Source of the DNA: CAYYHA01 sp964471535
Lineage (GTDB): Bacteria; Myxococcota; Myxococcia; SLRQ01
DNA: 18,703 nt
Direction of reading: 5' to 3'
NCBI GenBank assembly: GCA_964471535.1
Contig: CAYYHA010000060.1
Coordinates: 1-18,703, forward strand
The position numbers and the translations under genes are program-made. The notes below the pieces were generated by a model. The model saw only the letters and a list, made by a program, of their open reading frames with translations. It did no database searches and was not told the origin of the DNA. Below are positions 7,673 to 14,963 of this stretch, piece by piece. Position 1 is the stretch's first letter. Each line of letters begins with the position of its first letter.

Positions 7673-8674
7673 ATGAAAGCCGTGAAGCTCCTGATGGTCG
7701 CTCTGTTCACGCTGGCAGCGACGACCGGCTGCATCATCAAGACCACGAGCAATGGAGGAGGGAGTGGCGTCGGAGGGGGTGGCGGGGGTGGCGGCGGCCT
7801 CAGCACCGGCGACCTCACCGTCCTCTACCTCTTCGGGGGCGCCCGCTGCGACGTCGCGGGCGTCACCGAGATCCGGGTGAACGTGGTGGGCGTCGACGTG
7901 GCCGACTCCGACACCAAGACCGTACGCTGCGCCGACTTCCCCGAAGGGATCACGATCAAGGGCTTCACCCCCGGCTCGTACGATGTGGAGGTGAGTGGCA
8001 CGGTGGACGGGCGGCCACTCTACGCGATGGATGCCCCATTGCGGGTCGAGGTGCGGAGCAACGCAGACAACTCCTATGACGTCAACGTGCCTGCCGTGGC
8101 AGGCGACCTCGCCGTGTACTGGGATTTCGGCGGCAAGGACTGCAGTGCCGCCGGGGTCTCCGAGGTTCGCGCCATTCTCTACGACCCCTCCAATGAGCTG
8201 CTCGGCGATGCCAGATACCCCTGTGACGCTGGCGGCGTCGAGTGGACGCTGGTGCAGCCTGGCACCTATACGGTGCTCCTGCAGGCCCTCTCTGACTTCG
8301 GAGAGGTGACCTGGGCCGCCGAGGCGACGCTGATGGCGACGGCGGGCGCAGCCAACGACTACACGGTCACGCTCGAGCACGTCGCCGGGAACCTCACCCT
8401 CTACTGGACCTTCGAGGGCAGCGGGGTCTGCGGAGCCGTCGCCGAGGTCCGGGTACAGCTAAGCGACGCGTCCGGTCGTACGGTCGACGACTCGCGCTAC
8501 GACTGCTCCTTCGGCGGGGTAACCTACGACGAGCTCCCCGAGGGCAGCTACACGGCGACGCTCGAAGGGCTCGATGGGGCAGGCCTCATCCTCTATCGCG
8601 CCGCGGGGGTGACGACGACCGTGATCCGCGACCGGACCAGCGAGTACACCATCGACCTCCGCGCGACGAACTGA
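7673..8674 (+). CDS. Lipoprotein with three homologous Cys-paired repeats
   Basis: A 333-residue exported protein of unknown function. The signal peptide (MKAVKLLMVALFTLAATTGC) ends in a lipobox-like TTGC, making Cys20 the likely lipid anchor. A Gly-rich tether follows (nine consecutive glycines at about 34-42). Three repeats of about 95 residues then occupy 47-140, 145-236 and 240-331. Each opens with L-T/A-V/L-Y-x-x-F-x-G, contains A-G-V-x-E-V/I-R or a close variant, then G-S/T-Y-x-V/A, and ends in an alternating strand such as YTVTLEHVAG. Each carries two cysteines (59/86, 157/184, 253/278), suggesting one disulfide per beta-sandwich-like module. GGAGG at 7662-7666 lies six bases before the ATG. 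The sigma-54 element upstream implies control by a specific activator. I do not recognise a named family. Confidence 0.88.
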   Translation: MKAVKLLMVALFTLAATTGCIIKTTSNGGGSGVGGGGGGGGGLSTGDLTVLYLFGGARCDVAGVTEIRVNVVGVDVADSDTKTVRCADFPEGITIKGFTPGSYDVEVSGTVDGRPLYAMDAPLRVEVRSNADNSYDVNVPAVAGDLAVYWDFGGKDCSAAGVSEVRAILYDPSNELLGDARYPCDAGGVEWTLVQPGTYTVLLQALSDFGEVTWAAEATLMATAGAANDYTVTLEHVAGNLTLYWTFEGSGVCGAVAEVRVQLSDASGRTVDDSRYDCSFGGVTYDELPEGSYTATLEGLDGAGLILYRAAGVTTTVIRDRTSEYTIDLRATN

Positions 8675-8698
8675 TCCGGTCCCCCGCTCGGTAGGGGT

Positions 8699-8728
8699 GT
8701 GGGGCGTACGGAGGGCCGTACGCCCCAC
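8699..8728. terminator. Bidirectional hairpin terminator between convergent genes
   Basis: A 13-bp perfect stem (GTGGGGCGTACGG at 8699-8711 paired with 8716-8728) around a four-base loop. It lies 25 bases after the lipoprotein stop and 5 bases beyond the symporter stop on the other strand. There is no T-run on either side, so it may end transcription poorly on its own, but its place between convergent genes suits a shared terminator. Confidence 0.75.
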
Positions 8729-8733
8729 GCGCG

Positions 8734-10259
8734 TCATTGGGGGTCGTCGGTCGCCGGCTGCGGTGAGGTGAGTAGGCAGGCGCCTGTACCAGGCGGCAGT
8801 GACCGCACGGCCCGTGCATCCCAGCGCCTGAGCCAGAGCACTGCTGCGGCGGCCGCCAGCAGGGAGACCAGGATGCCCACCGCGGCCGCCACCGCCGGGT
8901 TGGCCACCCCGAGAAAGCCCACCTGGGCGAAGTGGAGGCCGGCGCCCAGCAGGGCACAGGCGGCGGCGAGCACCGCGGGCGGCCGGCCCGGCGAGAGCAG
9001 ACCGAGGAGCATGGGGGCAGCGCTCGCTGCGACCAGCCCGTAGACGCCTTGTTGAGCGAAGAGGCCCAGTANNNNNNNNNNCCCAGTAGGGCGGGCGGAT
9101 TCCAGGCCAGGGCCAGGCTCACCAGGCCGATGGCGACCACCGCGATGCGGGAAGCGTGGAGGCCCCACCTCAGCCGGCGATCCGGATCCTCCGTCCGCAG
9201 GAACGGCAGGACGAGGTCGCTCGCCACCACGGTGGAGATGGCGACCAGGATGCCGTCGAGTGTGCTCATGCCCGCCGCGAGAAGGGTGACCAGGACGAAG
9301 CTGACCACCACCGGCGGGAAGGTGGCAGCGATCCATTCGATGACCACCGTGTCCTGCCCGCGGGGCTCCAGGCCGGAAAAGCGCGCCCAGAAGCCGACGA
9401 AGAGCATCAGGCTGTAGACCACGCTCGCTGCGACGGTCACTGTGAGGAAACGACGAAGGTCCCGGCTGCGCTTCAGGTACAGGACCTTCGTAATGATATG
9501 GGGCTGCAGCATCAGCGCTGCGGTCACCACGAAGGCGGCGACGAAGACGGAGAACACCGAGCCGTAGAGCGTCGAGCCCGGATTGATCCAGGCGGCGAAG
9601 TCGCTGCCGACGGCGGCGAGATGCGACCCGAACTCGGTGCCGTAGCGCAGGATGCCGGCCCCGAAGAGCCCGCCTGCGATGAGGAGCATCAGTCCACCTT
9701 GGAAGGCGTTGGTATAGGCGTGGGCGTAGGTCCCTCCCAGGAGGACATAGCCGAAGACGAAGCCCAGCACCGCCAAGAGGGCGCCGTGGTAGGAGAGCCC
9801 GAAGAGCTGGCCGATGATGAGGGCGCTTCCCGCGAGGATGAGGACCACGAAGCTCACGTAGAGCAGGGTGAGGAGGGCGAAGAGGCGGCCCAGCCAGGGG
9901 GCGCCGTAACGGCGTTCGATCCAACCGGGTAGGGTGAGTGCTCCGACCTCGCTACCGATGCGATGGAAGCCGCGGCTGACCAGAACGAGTGCACAGCACA
10001 GTCCGGCCATCGCAGCCAGCCCGTAGTGTGCCCAGGCTGCCAGTCCATCGGTGAACACGAAGCCAGGGTTGACCACGAAGGTCGCGGTGGAGGCGATGGA
10101 GGAGGCCATGGTGATGCCTACCAGGACCGGCCCCATGTCGCCCTTTCCGATGGCGAAGCTATCCAGGCCTTCGGTCTTGCGCATTCCCAGGATGCTTAAA
10201 GCGACCGTAACGGTCGCGTACAGCCCGAGCAGGATGGCGGAAAAGACGGTGGCGCTCAT
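8734..10259 (-). CDS. Sodium:solute symporter (SSSF family), interrupted by an assembly gap
   Basis: An inner-membrane symporter of the SSS family (PutP/ActP type) with about thirteen hydrophobic helices. Family features include ASSIASTATFVVNPGFVF early on, GTYAHAYTNAFQGGLMLL in the middle, LQPHIITKVLYLKRSRDLRRF and MSTLDGILVAISTVVASD (sodium-site helix). Ten Ns at 9072-9081 break the frame, so naive translation yields two overlapping pieces. cccagta lies on both sides of the Ns; removing the Ns and one copy (17 bases) gives 1509 bases, a continuous 502-residue protein reading NPPALLGLFAQQGVYGLVAAS across the join, as expected for the family. The ATG at 10259 overlaps the phaC stop (ATGA) and has AGGAGG seven bases upstream. 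It is the last of nine overlapping genes. The substrate is unknown; a short organic acid would fit its neighbours. Confidence 0.9.
9072..9081. other. Assembly gap (run of N), probably a false gap
   Basis: Ten Ns flanked by cccagta on the left (9065-9071) and cccagta on the right (9082-9088). Two contigs that really overlap by seven bases appear to have been joined with a placeholder. Merging them restores the symporter frame exactly. Confidence 0.85.
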
Positions 10260-11398
10260 CCCTCGGCCTCCTCTGCCTCGGTTTCGCCGCCAAGGGCGGT
10301 GGAGCGCGCCTGAAAAAACTGCGTGGTGCGCCTCCAGAGTTCGCGCCGGCCCCGGCCGCCGACCACCACACCGATGTGGCCACCGCGGATGGTGACCGCC
10401 TCCTTGTCCGCGCTCGCAAAGCGCGGGTGACCGGCCAAGGCCGACTCGGGAGGGACGATGTGGTCCTCACTGGCGGCGATGGTCAGGACCGGTACCCGGA
10501 CGTCCTCGAGGCGCACCTGCTTGCCGCCGATCTTCAGTTCGCCCCGGTAGAGTCCATCCCGGCGGTAGAGGCGCTCGATGAGGTCGACGTAGAAGGCCCG
10601 TGGAATGGAGACGTTGTCGTTGATCCAGGTTTCCAGGCAGCGGAAGAAGGTGAGGAAGCGGGGATCGCCCAGGTTCTGGTAGAGGCGCAGCACCTTGGCC
10701 GCTTGGCCGAGAGGGCGTAGCACCACGAAGGAAGGTTGGGTGATCCAAGTCGGGATGTTTCCGAAGGCGAGTGCGAACGCCGCTGCGTCGAAGAAGGGCG
10801 CTCGGGACCAGGCGGAGAGCATCCCGTCGTCGTGAAAGGTCATCGGAGCGGTCAGGTGGACGAGACTGGCGATGTGGGTGTCGTCGACTGCGGCCAGCGC
10901 AGCGGTCATCGTCCCGCCGAGACACTGTCCGAGCAGATGGGCGCGCTCGGCGCCGGCATGGCGGCAGGTCGCCTCCAGAAAGGCAGGGAGGCGCTCTCCC
11001 ACATAGGTGGCGAAGCCGGCCTCCACCTCCTCTTCGCCCGGGTCCCCCCAGTCCACCAGGTAGGCCTCGAAGCCGGCGTCGAGCAGCGCCTGGACCAGGC
11101 TGACCCCTTCCATGAGATCGAGGATGTACGGGCGATTGATGAGGGAGGGGACGAGGAGGACGGGCTCCTGGAAGCGACGAATACCCCGGGGAGCGTAGTG
11201 GAGGAGACGGGAGCAGCCGAGGCCGGCCAGGACCTCGTAGGGGGTCGGCGCGACCGGGGCGCGCTCTCCAGCGAGGGTGGTGCGCAGCAGCGTCACTGCG
11301 CCGGCGAGGCGGGCGAGAGTGGTTGCCGGCACCTCGAAGAGTCCGAGGGCTCGCCCGGCAGCCACCGGGTCGGCCAGGTTGCCCAGGCCTTGGCTCAT
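10256..11398 (-). CDS. phaC: PhaC-like poly(3-hydroxyalkanoate) synthase (class III type)
   Basis: An alpha/beta-hydrolase-fold polyester synthase that joins hydroxyacyl-CoA units into polyhydroxyalkanoate. The 380 residues are close to class III PhaC (about 355) and far from class I (about 590). Family motifs are intact: LLVPSLINRPYILDL (81-95), AYLVDWGDP, the lipase-like box GQCLGG with nucleophile Cys159, ASEDHIVPP with Asp312, and GGHIGVVVGG with His341. The Cys nucleophile separates it from ordinary esterases (Ser) and argues for polymer synthesis. The ATG at 11398 overlaps the preceding stop (ATGA), with GGAG seven bases upstream; its own stop overlaps the symporter start. No PhaE, PhaR, phaA, phaB or recognisable phasin is in the window. 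A related CoA-dependent acyltransferase role cannot be excluded. Confidence 0.88.
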   Translation of the reverse strand: MSQGLGNLADPVAAGRALGLFEVPATTLARLAGAVTLLRTTLAGERAPVAPTPYEVLAGLGCSRLLHYAPRGIRRFQEPVLLVPSLINRPYILDLMEGVSLVQALLDAGFEAYLVDWGDPGEEEVEAGFATYVGERLPAFLEATCRHAGAERAHLLGQCLGGTMTAALAAVDDTHIASLVHLTAPMTFHDDGMLSAWSRAPFFDAAAFALAFGNIPTWITQPSFVVLRPLGQAAKVLRLYQNLGDPRFLTFFRCLETWINDNVSIPRAFYVDLIERLYRRDGLYRGELKIGGKQVRLEDVRVPVLTIAASEDHIVPPESALAGHPRFASADKEAVTIRGGHIGVVVGGRGRRELWRRTTQFFQARSTALGGETEAEEAEG

Positions 11399-11643
11399 GA
11401 CTGGACTCCGTTCCGTTCGCTCTCCGCTTGGGTGCCGGGAACCTCGCCCTCCAGGGATCGGAAGAGACAGGTGGGGTCACCCCTCTGAACGGCGAGGAAG
11501 GTACGGCATGCGAGGGTCCACCCCAGCCCCAGCGGAGCCAGGACGACCGGGCTCTTCAGGATGCGCTCGCCAAGACGGTTCAGCGGGCCTTCGATGATGC
11601 CGATGGAGCGATCGAAGGCCTCCTCGGGCAAGGAGCGTTTCAT
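11395..11643 (-). CDS. Small protein of unknown function between lipoprotein B and phaC
   Basis: An 82-residue protein that I do not recognise. It is a real gene by position: the ATG at 11643 overlaps the lipoprotein B stop (ATGA), GGAGG lies eight bases upstream inside that gene, and its stop overlaps the phaC start (ATGA). The first 30 residues (SIGIIEGPLNRLGERILK) look amphipathic. Residues 31-52 (SPVVLAPLGLGWTLACRTFLAV) form a hydrophobic stretch that could be a single membrane or granule-surface helix. The tail from about 65 is charged and probably disordered. There is no signal peptide cleavage site. The frame is open upstream of the ATG, but that part lies inside lipoprotein B. It might help PhaC, as PhaE, PhaR or phasins do elsewhere, but it resembles none of them and the idea rests on position alone. 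Confidence 0.75.
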   Translation of the reverse strand: MKRSLPEEAFDRSIGIIEGPLNRLGERILKSPVVLAPLGLGWTLACRTFLAVQRGDPTCLFRSLEGEVPGTQAESERNGVQS

Positions 11644-12509
11644 AGTGACAGCCTCCGGAGTTCGACGATGGTGGGGAGGGTGTCCGGGTAGGGCTCCCCT
11701 GCAGGCAGAAGCGGTCCGGTGACCCGGGCCGTCTCTCCGAGACATTCGTGAATCCAGTGGTGGCTGACCTGCCTTACGTCCCCGGTCAGCAACGCCCGCT
11801 CGAGGCGCACGGTCAGCCGCAGGGTGCGGTCCAGGATAAGGTCCGGAAGTACGAGACGGCCCTCTGCCGTGACCTCCAGCTCGTAGCGGTCTTCGAAGGC
11901 GCCCGGAATGCCGCGGAGCGTCGCGTTTTCGGCTCGGGCGGTGAAGCTCCAGCTCCGGCCGAGGGCCATCGGGGCAGGAAGCAGCAGCACCGGATGGTCG
12001 TAGCGGGCCAGCGTCTGGCCTTCGGGGGGCGTCGCCTCGGCGGAGGCGAAGCCATGGAGACGCAGCCCCTCCTCGCTGAAGTCGACGGCGCCCAGGAGCT
12101 GGCCGCGGGGGTCCAGCGGTAGGACCGCCGTGGCGTTAGGAAAGCGATCGGTGAACCAGCGACCCTCGATGGGAAGGGGACCCAGGCGCGCGAGTGGATC
12201 GTGCGACGGATCCGGGCGCGAGAGATCCCAAAGGGTCACGCCTGCTTCCTCTCGGCCGTCGACGTCGATGTCGATCTCCTGTTCGCGCACCCGATAGCGC
12301 GCGAGAACGCCCAGGGCAAAGGGAAGCTCGGCCGCCTCGATGATGCCATCGTTGTCGGGGCGGCAGCCCGGGACGTGGCTTGCCGGGCCCAGCTCCGGCT
12401 CATTGGGTGCGGGGGCCGGCTCGCAGGCTGCCAGGACGAGCAGGAGGGCGGCGGACAGTCGTCGCAGCCCGAGCACCCAGCCACCGGAACCCGTACCTTC
12501 ATACTGCAT
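11640..12509 (-). CDS. Lipoprotein B, paralogue of lipoprotein A
   Basis: A 289-residue exported lipoprotein of unknown function. The hydrophobic signal (RRLSAALLLVLAAC) gives Cys29 as the lipidated residue, followed by a short Pro/Glu spacer. The folded part begins with GCRPDNDGIIEAAELPF, a degenerate EF-hand-like loop, and continues through WDLSRPDPS, EGRWFTDRFPNATAVLPL, GLRLHGFAS, LVLPDLILDRTLRLTVRLE and ECLGETARV. The same landmarks in the same order occur in lipoprotein A four genes away in the window, so the two are paralogues. Cys49 and Cys256 match Cys108 and Cys320 there and may form a disulfide. The ATG at 12509 overlaps the barrel gene by 11 bases without a strong ribosome site; a GTG at 12476 is an alternative that would shorten the N region. 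It probably acts at the outer membrane with the adjacent barrel. Confidence 0.86.
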   Translation of the reverse strand: MQYEGTGSGGWVLGLRRLSAALLLVLAACEPAPAPNEPELGPASHVPGCRPDNDGIIEAAELPFALGVLARYRVREQEIDIDVDGREEAGVTLWDLSRPDPSHDPLARLGPLPIEGRWFTDRFPNATAVLPLDPRGQLLGAVDFSEEGLRLHGFASAEATPPEGQTLARYDHPVLLLPAPMALGRSWSFTARAENATLRGIPGAFEDRYELEVTAEGRLVLPDLILDRTLRLTVRLERALLTGDVRQVSHHWIHECLGETARVTGPLLPAGEPYPDTLPTIVELRRLSL

Positions 12510-14058
12510 AGCCGAGCCTCAACAGGAGCATGTGGGCGAAGGTCGGGGCGCGGCCGCCACGCACGCCCAGGCCGCCCAGCGGCCAGAGGCCGCCGAGATC
12601 GAGACGGAGGTGGAAGCCTCCGGCGCGCAGCTCGGCGCCCACGTCGACTTCGAAGCCGAGGGGCCTGACGCCCCCTGGATTCGAGGCGGCGGAGAGGCCG
12701 TGGCTGTAGATGGCGCTGGCGCTGAACACCAGATCACGTCCGGGGCGGAAGCGGAAACGAGATCGGAGGTAGGTGGCTTCGCTGACGCCGCCCAAGAGGG
12801 TGCGCCACAGGATGAGGTCGACCCGGTAGTTGGGGCTGAAGCGAAACGCATCCATGCGCGGATCACGGGGGCCGTCTATCTGGGGACCGAAGAGCGCACC
12901 GGGCCGCGCCTCCACGAAGGCGGTGGGAGAGGGGAGGGGGAAGCCCGGTGCAGGATCGGCGCTGGCCACCCCCGCTTCGAGGAGCCAGTCGAAGCGGGCT
13001 CGGAGGGGTTCGTAGGCCAGCTGCAGTACCGCGCCTGCCGGTGTGCCCTCCACCGGCGTGCGCACGGTGACCCCAGGCCAGGGCGAGGGGTTCTCGATGA
13101 GGAAGTAACCCACCACGCCTTCGAACTCGATCCGGAAGCTTCCCCACACGAGCCGTAGCCAGCTGTCGAGGAGGGTGGCGGCGGCGCCGCGCTCGATCAC
13201 CAGCTCCGGCCGGCCCGCCAGCTCCGGATCCAGGGACTGCCAGTAGGTGGGCACGTCCCGCGCCTGCCAGGCATGGCTTACGGCAAGGCCGTAATTCAGG
13301 AGGCTGCGTCCAGCCCGGCGGTAGAGCCCCAGCTGCCAGGGCGCGTGGTAGCGCACCACCGAGAGCGAGACGACCTGTACAGAGGTGGATGGGAGGCCGG
13401 CGGCGGGGGCGGCGCCGAGGCCCCTCGATACGGCGCCGCTGGCCGCGACATCGTAGGCGAGCCCGACGTAGTGCCCGAAGAGCGGAGCGACGTAGGCAAT
13501 CCGGTCGGCCAGGTCGCCGCCGTCGTCGTCGATGGCGTCGCCCGCGTTGGCGGCGATGCCCAGGCCGAAGTGGGCGGGCATGCGCCCGGCAGCGAGAAGA
13601 CCGATCGGCAGCCTCACCTCGCCGTAGGCCTTCCGGATGCCCGCGCGGGTCAGAGCCTCCTGGAAGGGGGTTGCGACGACCAGTGCGCTGCCCTCGCCGA
13701 AGGGGGTGCCCCGTGGTCTTGCGCCCAGGTTCGCGTCGGCCAGGTCTACTTCTGTCACGATGCGGACGAGTTCTCCAGCGAAGAGGCTGACGCCGAGCCG
13801 GAGCCGCAGATCGGCGCCCGCTGTCTGGTCGAGGGGGCCCTCGCCGGGTAGCCAGAGCGCCGCCTCCGGCGGCCGATCGAGATCCAGGTTGAAGTAGCTG
13901 GCCGCCCGCAGGCGGAGCTGGCCGCTGGCGACCAGGTGACGGCCCGGCTCCCGGTCACGCCAGGCCGCCTCCGGATCACCGAAGCCCACCCGGGCCAGCG
14001 CCGGCAGGACCATGAAGAGCGAGGCGAGGAGGAGGGCGCTGCGCAGCACAGCGCTCAT
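12499..14058 (-). CDS. Large outer-membrane beta-barrel protein, TIGR04551-like
   Basis: A 519-residue exported protein with a signal peptide (about 1-22, ending LPALA). Almost all the rest shows the alternating hydrophobic, aromatic-girdled strands of an outer-membrane barrel: GQLRLRAASYFNLDL, RLRLGVSLFAGELVRIVTEV, VVSLSVVRYHAPWQLGLYRRA, FRIEFEGVVGYFL, GFEVDVGAELRAGGFHLRLDL. The central stretch AGRMPAHFGLGIAANAGDAIDDDGGDLADRIAYVAPLFGHYVGLAYD recalls a Myxococcales family I know as TIGR04551, whose function is not known; I cannot confirm this by search. The last residues, LLLRLGYAV, lack the usual terminal Phe. The ATG at 14058 overlaps the hydrolase stop (ATGA) with GGAGG seven bases upstream. 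Lying between two lipoproteins and a surface hydrolase, it may be a channel for hydrophobic products, but this is inference. Confidence 0.83.
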   Translation of the reverse strand: MSAVLRSALLLASLFMVLPALARVGFGDPEAAWRDREPGRHLVASGQLRLRAASYFNLDLDRPPEAALWLPGEGPLDQTAGADLRLRLGVSLFAGELVRIVTEVDLADANLGARPRGTPFGEGSALVVATPFQEALTRAGIRKAYGEVRLPIGLLAAGRMPAHFGLGIAANAGDAIDDDGGDLADRIAYVAPLFGHYVGLAYDVAASGAVSRGLGAAPAAGLPSTSVQVVSLSVVRYHAPWQLGLYRRAGRSLLNYGLAVSHAWQARDVPTYWQSLDPELAGRPELVIERGAAATLLDSWLRLVWGSFRIEFEGVVGYFLIENPSPWPGVTVRTPVEGTPAGAVLQLAYEPLRARFDWLLEAGVASADPAPGFPLPSPTAFVEARPGALFGPQIDGPRDPRMDAFRFSPNYRVDLILWRTLLGGVSEATYLRSRFRFRPGRDLVFSASAIYSHGLSAASNPGGVRPLGFEVDVGAELRAGGFHLRLDLGGLWPLGGLGVRGGRAPTFAHMLLLRLGYAV

Positions 14059-14963
14059 GGTTCCACCTCCGAAAGGAGGCGACGGGCCTCACGCAGGAGC
14101 GCCTTCGGGCGCTCCCACGGGGGGACGTGGCCGCAGGCCGGGAGGACGACGAGAGGCGCGTCGAGGTGCGCAGCCAGTGCTTCGCCCTGGGCAACGGGGA
14201 GGACCCGATCCTCCTTGCCCCAGACGATCCGGATGGGCAGGTCGAGCTGGGAATAGGCTTCCTCGACGTCGGCATAATGCATGCCCCGAACCGTCTGGAG
14301 CGCCGCATAGGCCGACCCGGGGAGTTTCATCATCGTCTTGATCTCTTCGATCCGCTCCAGCGTCACGAAGCGCCTGCGGTCGTGGAAGGCGAGCAGGTAC
14401 TTCTCGCCAGGAAGCTCCTGGTAGAAGGCGGAGAAGAGGAGCTCACCCAGGCCGGGCTGCTTGGCCCATCGGAAGGCCGGCGGCAGCTGAGACTCGAGGG
14501 CGAAGGCTGAGACCAGGAGGAGACCTGCGACCCGCTCCGGCGCCTCCACGGCAATGCGCAGCGCGACGCCCCCACCGTACGAGTGGCCGAAGAGGACCGC
14601 CCGCTCGATGCCGAGCGCGTCCATCAGTGCGAGGGTGTCCCTGGCGTGCACCTCGGGTCCATAGGGCCCCGGCGGTCGCTCACTGTGACCGAAGCCGCGC
14701 AGGTCGAAACTGACCACCCGGCGCTCGCTGGAGAGCGCATCCTGGATCGCCTGCCAGGTCTCCAGCCGAGAGCCGTAGCCGTGCAGCAGGATGACGGGCA
14801 GCCGCGCTCCGTCCCGGGGTCCGGTGTCCCGGAAGCGAAGCCACGCGCCACGCACCTCGATGGCATCCGGACGTGGAGGCCTGTGGGCATGGGGCCCGGG
14901 GGTGAGACAGCCCGCCCCGAGCAGGACCACGAGCGCACCGGCAGCCAAAGCGCAGATCCTCAC
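14055..14963 (-). CDS. Lipoprotein alpha/beta hydrolase
   Basis: A 302-residue alpha/beta-hydrolase-fold enzyme with a lipoprotein signal (MRICALAAGALVVLLGAGC; Cys19 lipidated), so it is tethered outside the cytoplasm, most likely at the outer membrane. The catalytic set is complete: oxyanion motif LLHGYGS (HG at 61-62), FDLRGFGHSERP, nucleophile Ser128 in GHSYGG, Asp252 in WGKEDRVLP and His279 in CGHVPPWERP. A helical lid region lies at about 155-230. The fold includes esterases, lipases and C-C bond hydrolases, so the substrate cannot be read off; an ester is the plain guess. The start is GTG at 14963, which overlaps the lipoprotein A stop (GTGA), with GGAGG eight bases before it. Its stop overlaps the barrel start. 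Confidence 0.92.
   Translation of the reverse strand: MRICALAAGALVVLLGAGCLTPGPHAHRPPRPDAIEVRGAWLRFRDTGPRDGARLPVILLHGYGSRLETWQAIQDALSSERRVVSFDLRGFGHSERPPGPYGPEVHARDTLALMDALGIERAVLFGHSYGGGVALRIAVEAPERVAGLLLVSAFALESQLPPAFRWAKQPGLGELLFSAFYQELPGEKYLLAFHDRRRFVTLERIEEIKTMMKLPGSAYAALQTVRGMHYADVEEAYSQLDLPIRIVWGKEDRVLPVAQGEALAAHLDAPLVVLPACGHVPPWERPKALLREARRLLSEVEP

Noticed and set aside
7448..8380. N-terminal extension of tolQ to 559 residues
   Set aside because: It runs antisense through the lipoprotein gene and the sigma-54 promoter. The TolQ fold starts just after the ATG at 7447.
8586..9071. Frameshifted tail of the symporter through the lipoprotein terminator
   Set aside because: It arises only because the ten Ns shift the frame. 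The tail ending at 8734 is the membrane-like one.
9156..9932. Plus-strand open frame of 258 codons opposite the symporter
   Set aside because: Its composition (Glu/His/Asp-rich, no motif) is that of an antisense shadow of transmembrane codons.
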